Shown here one piece after another: positions 36,901 through 45,900 of a DNA stretch of 64,000 bases (positions are counted from its first letter, which is position 1; each line of letters begins with the position of its first letter). This DNA is from Pollenia angustigena (Eukaryota > Arthropoda > Insecta > Diptera > Polleniidae), in contig OV884059.1 in assembly GCA_930367215.1 (NCBI GenBank), forward strand, positions 13,912,945-13,976,944, in the 5' to 3' direction. The notes beneath the pieces were generated by a model. The model was given only the letters and a program-made list of their open reading frames with translations, ran no database searches and was not told where the DNA came from. A program made the position numbers and the translations under genes.

Positions 36901-39900
36901 AAAATAAAAAATAAATACCTTTCATTCATAATATTGCAGAAAATAGCTACGAATACTAGAAGAAGGGAAATGGTAAAATTGGCTGTTTTAAAATCGTAAA
37001 ATTCAATTTCAAAACAATTTTGTATTAAATTAACTGTATCTTAAAAGAAATTATATACGAGCAAATCAATTTTATTTTAAAGAATTTTATTTACCTACAC
37101 GCTTAATTTTTTTGTTTAAAATAACAAAGCAATTAAAATTCCGAATAAAAATAAATCAAAAAACAATTTGAATTAAATAGCAGCCACCACTTTAATACAA
37201 TTTTAAATATTTTGGTGAATTTAGTATTGAAAGTGAATTCGGTAGTTAAAGAGGAATAATAAATAAAAGTGAATATAATTACGTTTAATACAAATTTAAG
37301 AAAATATTGGAAAAATCGTAAGAACACAATCCAGAGTATTCACTAAAAAGTTGTTAAATTAAATAAAACCTTTTAAAATTTTTAAAAAATCGGTATGTTA
37401 CCCTTGAATGTCTTAAATATTTGATCAAATGCCAGCAGCTTAAAATAAGCAGATGTTAATATCTTATTAATGATAATTAAAAAGAATATAAAATGTTAAC
37501 GCTTCTTTCTTATTTCACTACTAATCGAGAACCCATACAGGATTCTTGGCTTTGGACTTAAAGTTAATCGATGTATTCGGCTAATGTTTATGCAAATTTT
37601 GTCACGAAATTTATAAAAACAAACGTTGCAACTAAGAATAATATAAATGTATTATAAACATAATAAAAAATATATATCAAGCCTATAAAGTCCACTTTCA
37701 AAAATCGCTTAAAATCAAAAATAAAATTTTGATATCACCTAATAATTTTAATATACGCGTAACCTTGTCTTCCATATAATAAGAGCTCCTTTCTCATATC
37801 ACTTTAACTTAGGTAGAAATAGAAGTCAGGGGTGGAATCATCGCATTCAAAATCGAATAAGCTATCGAGTAAACTATCGTATTTTTCTGCATACGATAGT
37901 CACTGAATGAAAACTAGAGAGATAAAATGTCTTTGGTTACTCGATATCTAATTCTATCACCCAAATTACGATACATTTTATTCGGTATCGAGTCTCCTGA
38001 TACTAAAATAAAAAATTTCGATCAATTTTGCTCGATATCGTTTGCGGTGATTAGACCCCACTACCCTGAACCGACACACTTGGACCCTTAGCAGAACCCT
38101 TAGAACAAGCCAAAACTTTTAACAAAGTTCAATGCCAGAAATATCATACAATTCATTGAAAGTGACAGATTTTATTTCGGTCAGTCGCCTACACACCAAT
38201 CAGGGCAGTGACAGAGGTGATGCTTGTCATCGACGTTGCGGCAGTAATAATAGTGGTTAAGGTGGTATGACGCCCAAAGACCAGGCGTGCTGCAAGTCGA
38301 GTCGACAGTGACTTCGTTTTGACACCACACAACACGTTAAGAGTAGGAAACCCGAATCAAGTGTGACATCAGGGCAATACTGATGTGGCTAGGGCTATCC
38401 TGTTGCGTTGCGAATGGGATACCGAGTTTCATAGCGTGCTTGCCGATCGTCCAGTGGCCAGTAAGCAAGTATACCAGTCTCGAAATGTCGATGCGACTGA
38501 AGTCGCTCAGAGCGACTTATGTTATATATGGGCCACGTCACCTTCGTAGCCCTGTAGCCATCCAGTTTCTTGCATCTATCGTTAGCCATAAACAGATAGT
38601 GGCTGAAGACAATGTCATGTGATTACAGATAACAAAAATGGCACATCCCTTCTGGTCATCATTTTATCCGTGCTCGCGGCCCATCTATCATTGGCAGTAT
38701 TGATTGTCATTCGCCAAATTTAAGTTAGCAGTAGAGCAAAGGAACCCTACGCCTTTCAAAGGTGCTGCTGAGTCTAGAATGCTTATTGCCCGAATGTTTC
38801 CCATATATCCCTGTGCTCTGGTCCAAATAAATTCCTGATTTGCTCAGTCAACTAGTTTAGAGATAAGCAACAGTCGAGGGCTGTTCTCATTCTCAGGTAT
38901 GGGTTATCAAGGCTATAACGACGGTACGTCTATCAATGCAAATATTCATAGTAGTCATTGAGACAGCGGGTAATCTTAAACAGTCCACATCTTCCTTGAT
39001 CGTGTTAGTATGTCTACGTGGAAAACTCTTCAGTAATTCGGAAGTCTTCGCAATGTATAGATTTTTTTGCAGTCTCAGGCGTATTAAAAATTAAATAAAA
39101 TACGATAAGGGCGAATATTAATTTGAAATCCATATAAAATTTATCACAAATAAGCTTTATATATCTAAATAGCACATTGTAGAGATAGAATTCATTCTTG
39201 ATTATAAGTCCCTAATCGGCTCTCCCAATTCTAAGTATTATTTAATTTACTCTCTATTCTGTAGTATTGCAATACAATTTATCACAAATAACTTTTATTT
39301 AGACTAGTCTTAATTACAAAATATAGTCATTCCCATATTCATCTTCTGGTCACATATTTATTTACTTCCGAAAATCCCTAAACTTCGAACAAATCGTATA
39401 CATAGTTTATCAAAAATCAGTTTAATAAAAACCTCACTACCAATTTTGTGGCAATAGGTCCAACATAATTGATCATGGTCCATATTTGAAGAGTCTTTCA
39501 TTAAACGCTTCCTATCTTAAAATTATATTAAACAAATTATGTGTGATTTCGATGATACTCTTTTATTAGTTTGAATGGCATAGCTAGGCCTTTATGTATG
39601 GAATATTACCTAACACAAAAAACTTCAAATAAATTAACAGGTGTCAAATTGTTTGTAGCTATCCTAAGTAGTTTGGGATTATAATCCAGCAAAATCGGTT
39701 TAGTAGGGTCAGAGCTATGAATCAAAATGGAGTCACCATTGGTAATTTTGTTACAAAAACAAACATAAATGATGGAATAATACACGGAATGATAAACGAT
39801 TTTGCACAAATTTGTTTTATTATATGAAGATCGATCTATACTTAACCCAAGGCCCCATATAAACACTACTCCCTGGAAACAGTTTAGTACGCCTTAAACC

Positions 39901-42900
39901 ATAATTGATAATGCTTTTATAATAAAATTTGGTATACTACAGTTTTATAGGACTAGAAATCACAATTTCGTGAAGTTCGGTTCATAATTTACCCTAAGTC
40001 CCATATAAACCCTTCTCCCGGAAACCAGCTTAGTACCCCTAAAACCATAATTAATAATATTATCTTAATAAAATTTGTTGCGTCACAGTTTTATAGGACA
40101 AGAAATCACACTGTACATAATTTACCCTAAGCCCCATATAAACCCTACTTCCGGAAAACATTTAAGTACCCCTAAAACCATAATTAATAATACTATCATA
40201 ATTAAATCTGGTACGTCACAGTTTTATAGGACTTGAAATCACACTAATAAATTTCGTGAAGATCGGTCCATAATTTACTATAAGACCCATATAAGGCATA
40301 CTCTCGCAAATTAATTAAATACGCCTAAAACCGTAGCAGATATAGATATTGCGGTAAAATTTGTTCCATCTTAGCTTCATATGGCCAGGAAAAATTGGCA
40401 TGCAATTTTGTGATGTACGGTCCATAATTTACCTTAGGTCCCATATTAAGCAGCTTTCTGAAATTCACTGTAAACGCTAAAACTAATTTCACCGCTGTGT
40501 TGAAATTTATTTTTTATTATACGAGAAATCACTCTGCAGAATTTTGGGGTGATTAATCCATAACTTGCCATGGCTCGAATATAAATTCCCCTCCCGAAAA
40601 TCATTTAACTTCGGCTTAAATTTTTACGAATCATGATATTTTGCTCAAGCTAGTTAAAATTCCTAAAAAAAAAGCATAAAACTTTCTGATTGTCTTTCAA
40701 TAGTTTAATAAAGGTCTTAGCCGCAACCAATATTAATGCTGACGTCTGTTTTAATAAAGATAAATTAATTATAGAGATATCATATAGATCCCACTCCTGA
40801 AATATTCGAACAGTCGGTGGAGGGTATCAAAGATTCGACGAAATTCCAAATTTGCCAATTTACAACGTATTAGGAACAATTTTTGGTAAATTTCCTAAAA
40901 CTCAATGCATGCTTATCTTAAATATAAGCTACTTTTAATTAAAAACCTATTAAATATGAGTATATTTTTTCAATATAATTCAAATTTATTACAAAATGTA
41001 AAACAATCTTTTTTGGCCGATTAATCTTAATTTTTTGAAAATCAAATGTATTTAAAAACTAATACATCTTATTTGTTCGTATAAAAATATTTGTTTTAAG
41101 ATGTAGGCACAGCAGATGTTTTATCATAAATTAAAAAAAAAAAAAAAAAAGAATAACAAAATTAAAAATATGATAAATGAAACAGAAACAAAAATAAAAA
41201 AAATCTAATAAAGAATATTCTTTTAGAAATTAAACTCTTCATGCTCTTCCTGGGTTTTTCTTTATCTTCTGCTAATGATCTTGACTAAAAACGACCTTGA
41301 TATAATGCCTCATGCATAGCATATTTAATGTGTGTTTATACATATGTTTTTATATGCAATGTTGTTAAAAAAAAAATTAGGAATTTTCTTAAGCACTTGC
41401 AAAAAAGAAATTGTTAATGGAGGAGATATGCACCCTTATTGTGTTTGGCGTATTTAAGATACGCCTACGACAGTTTGGTAATAGATTAAAGAAAAAAAGT
41501 TCACGTTCTCTTTAATCTATTACCAAACAGTCGTAGGCGTTTTTTAAATACGCCAAACACAATAAGGGTGATGGTTCTAGCATCCGTTGATCAATAATTT
41601 CGAAGATATAATTTCAGCCAATCGGCCTTATTGTGTAAGTCGTTAACGACAGCTATAACTGTCAAAAAGATATTGTTAACTGGAAGTTAAAGTAATAGCT
41701 AGTTCTAACTGAAATTGTTGAAAATGGCCCGGAGACGTTTTTTGTAATAGATTAAAGTTACACACAACCTGTGTTCTTTAATCTATTATAAGAAACAACT
41801 CACTTGATTAAGTGTGCTTTCAATCACTTTATTTTAAAAATAGTTTATCCCGCTTATAACATTTTTGTAAAATGCCTTATAATAAGAGCGATTTATGGAT
41901 TTAAAAATTATAAAGTATTCACTGGTGGAGAACCAAAAAAAACCACATATTTGACTTGGTGGAGTACCATATATAATTCTGAGAAAAACTGTTAGTAAAA
42001 AACCATTTTAACATCGATCTATTACTGGTGGAGTATGATTTATATCGCAGAATGATTACTAAAAAAGTTCACAATACTAAAGAGCGAATTCTGAAAGTTT
42101 TCGGCTTTCTATACGAAGGCTTATGTCAACCGATGACTTAATTTGTGTGATACCCTGGCATTATAACAAGAAAAAGTTAGAGGGCCTAGGTTACATTTGA
42201 CTAGAAAGTTAAGTCCTCTAAAGAACAAATATCTCTTTCAAAGTCCTCTTTTTCAATCCTTGATATCTGTAGCTTAATTGTCTGTCCCCTACTTCTGTGC
42301 TCTAGATTTGTGTGATACCCTGGCAATGTAACAAAAAATAGTTAGATCGTCTAGGGAACATTTCATTAGAAAATGTTTAGTCCTCTTAAGAACAAATAAC
42401 TCTTTTAAAATGCTCTATTTAAATTTTTGATATCTCTAGCTTAGGTATCTGTCCCCTACTTCTGTTCTTCCTACTTCTGTTCTTTGCATACATACAAATA
42501 TACTTATTTGCATTAATTTCTATTTAAATTAAAATATTTTAAACATGACGTTGCCAAAAATTAAGAAGATAGCGACAATTTTTGTGTTCTAGTATAGACA
42601 AAAATGTTTTAAAAACTTGTGGGTGATGGGATTCTAATCTTTTATTCTTTTATTTTAAAACAAGTGCTTTTGTTTCTTTGAAAAGAGCAAAAAAAAAAAA
42701 GGATTTATGCATTTTGATTTGAAATTCAAAATTTGTCGGTGATTATGCAGAAAATTAAAATGACTCATTATGTACTGAAAGATTTCATATTTTACTGTAG
42801 ACAAATAAAAGTTTGGTAAGTCCCAATCCATATTATGAAACATTTGCTGCGAAACATTTGAGTTTGCTGATGAAAAGGGAAAGACGAATGGTTTCATGTT

Positions 42901-45900
42901 CAAGCAGTTTTTGTAAGTTTGTTATTGAAAGAAAGAGAGAAGGCATAGAAAATGACTCAATGCTGTAAAACAAAATCTTTATTCTATGGACACGAATGCA
43001 GTTTCAAAAGAGAATTGCAGAATGTTTTTGCAGCAAATGTTTCATAATATGGATGAGGACTAGCAAAATGTTTTGAATTAATATCAAACATATGGGTGTT
43101 TCTATATAAATTAACTAAATAAATAAAATCTGAATTAACTTAATTTAAAGAAAATGTAACTTTGTTTGCTGGTAAAGTCGTTTGGAAAAAATTTAATTTT
43201 GCTGCAATTGTGTTTAGACATTTTCTGACAATTTCAAAATATTTACAAAAATCAAATCTTTATTTTCTACCAACATTTTCTTTAAATAGTTTCAAAATTC
43301 TTAGTTAAAAATGAATTCTGTAAATCTTTTTTCAATTATTCTTAACTAATCAAAATCATTTAAAACTCTCTTACCTTTATAGGACTCTCCATTGTCTTCC
43401 AAAGTCGCAATGTTTAACCAACACGTTAATCAACATAAACAGGCACAACTTTTAAATCCATTTTCCAATGCGGATGGTAGGGCATCGCCTAAACCATCAT
43501 TTTCCAAAGATGAATATGGCAAGTAAGTATTAATTCCCTTAACACGTTGCTAGACTTTTCAATTTAATTCGAAAGTTATGAAAACAAGATTCCAAGGCAA
43601 ATTCATTACAGGTAATCTCGGTATTACAACAAGTTCAACTCGTACAAAAGCCCCAAGTAATTTGTTTTTGTAAAATCATTGCATAATGACAAAAACAGAA
43701 CCAAAGATTATAAACAAAATTTTGACATCCAACAATTATAAAGCTAAAAAAAAAGTTATCAGCAGGTTCCTAATTCTGGCAGTCGTGATCGAGTACTTTC
43801 TCGATTCGAAAGCAATTTTATTTCTAATTCTTTTAATCGATACTGAACGAATCTAAATAATTTTTTCAGTATTGTGAAACTCAAATTAATGCTTTACAAC
43901 ACTGAAAAAATTATTCCGATTCGTTCAGTATTGACTAAAATAATAATAAGATATTAAATTGCTTTCGAATCGAGAAAGTACTCGATCACGACTGCCAGTA
44001 TCAGGTCGCAGGTCTTTTAGACCACCTGTAATGAATTCGCCTTGCAAAATTCCTTTTACTTCCATATGTATCGGGTATGTTCTGTACATCGAAATGAAGT
44101 GGATTTAAAACCCAACAAATTTTGAAAACGAGCCTGTAAAGAAAGTTCATAAAAATATTCCTTTTTATGTACTCCATACTTTGAGTACCAATTTTATTAA
44201 CATGAACAGCTCTTAAAAACAGGAAAAACTACAGTAATTTTGTCAATAATTATAATCAAAATTTTATTCGATTTCAATTCCACTTCATTTCGATTTGTAG
44301 AACATGCCCGTATGTACTTACATATGTATGTTTGTATGTCAATATTTACATATTATATTTCCTTTTTTAGACCTTTGGCTGGCAGCTTAACAGAAATGAG
44401 AGGACAGAAAGCCAACATTCATGTTCTAAAGGAAATGTTGGAGTTATGTCAAATTATTGACTCAGAGGGTTATAATGTCAAAGATGAGCCAACTATGCGT
44501 GTAATACCATTTGGCGAGTTATTTAATGTAAGTATAAATAGTCTGGGACTGTAAGAAAAGAAAAACTCACTGTTTATTGTTGTTGTTTTTGTTTAAGCTT
44601 TGATGTTGTTACAAGTGAAAATTGTGTTTACAATTCTTATTCGCTTAACAGTTTTATTTGTATAATATCTTTAGTTTTTCTCATATCTTTGGATGAAGTT
44701 TCCTAATGATCTGGCCTAAGCAACCAGTGATATGCGCATATGCATAGCTTATCCCATCAACAATAATTTTCAGTATCAATAGTATGAAATGGGAATTTAG
44801 CACATTTAAACGAAACCTTGTTAATTAATTTTTTGACTCCCAAGAAAAACTTTTATCTGAAGATTATTTATGTCGTTTTTTACAAAACTTTTCTGAAACC
44901 TCGACGAGAACTTCCTTTTTATATTTTGTTTGATTTCTGTGGCCAAATTACGGCTTTGGATATCGATCGAAATAACAAAACATACAATTTAAATGGCATT
45001 TTCGATCGATATCGAATGCCGAATTTTGGCCTAAGATTTAATATTCTTACTAACTTAACTTTTTTTTAAAAATTAATCAAAAGATTTCCTCTATTCCTTA
45101 CAGATTTACAACTACATTTCCGATAAAGTGGTGGGTATTCTCTTGAGAGCCCGCAAACACAAATTGGTTGAATTCGAAGGTGAAATGTTATTCCAAAGAC
45201 GTGACGATGATGTTCCCATTTTCCTCCTAAAGCCCGTTCACGAAATACGTCGTGACATGGAGGATAAAATTGAAAGCATAAAAAGATGTGGCAGTCCAGC
45301 ACCGCAGGCCACTTCGGTTCTCTTGGATAAGAAAGCCTATGGATTAGATGTGCCCAAGGGAGCCTCACCCAGATCTTCAGTATCTCGAACACCATCACCA
45401 CAATCTTCTAAAGCCGGCACACCACAACGTGAAACTAAAGATAAATCTACAGCAGCTGCTGAAACCACTGCAACGCCAAAAACTAAAAAAACTGATGCCA
45501 CTGCAAAAGCTACAAATCCAGTAGTTGTAGAAAGTAAACCAAGCGAAACAAGCAAACGAGCAGAGGAAATACAAAAACCAAAGGAAGAATTACCAAAGCA
45601 AGAATTGCTGCAACAGACAGAAGTTGTTCCAGCAGCACAACCAACAACCCCAGTTGCCGAGGTACCTTCGGTTCCAGTGGAAACCCCTACTACAGATAAT
45701 GAAATCAAAACAGATGTCAACAACAATAGCAATGACGCCAACAATGATTTACCTACCATTATTATAGAAGCTTCAGCGGTTTATGAACGTCCTGCCGAAA
45801 CACAGCAGACGGCTGAAACCACCACTTCCAATACCGTTTCCGCATCCTCAGAACCTAACAGTGTACAATCTAGTGCACCCGTAGAATCAACAGCCAGTGC

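Noticed and set aside
41431..41570. microRNA precursor
   Set aside because: The stem is far too long and perfect, reaches the element ends, has a 3-bp target duplication and shares its ends with a larger transposon.
44240..44370. Upstream extension of exon 3 (104-codon open frame)
   Set aside because: A strong acceptor lies at 44370 and the joined frame from exon 2 fits there; the upstream part is intron sequence by chance open.
45337..45759. 140-codon frame on the minus strand opposite exon 4
   Set aside because: It is the antisense of the repetitive Thr/Ala/Glu/Lys codons of the costars tail. Val/Ser/Leu-rich, no domain, and no independent signals.
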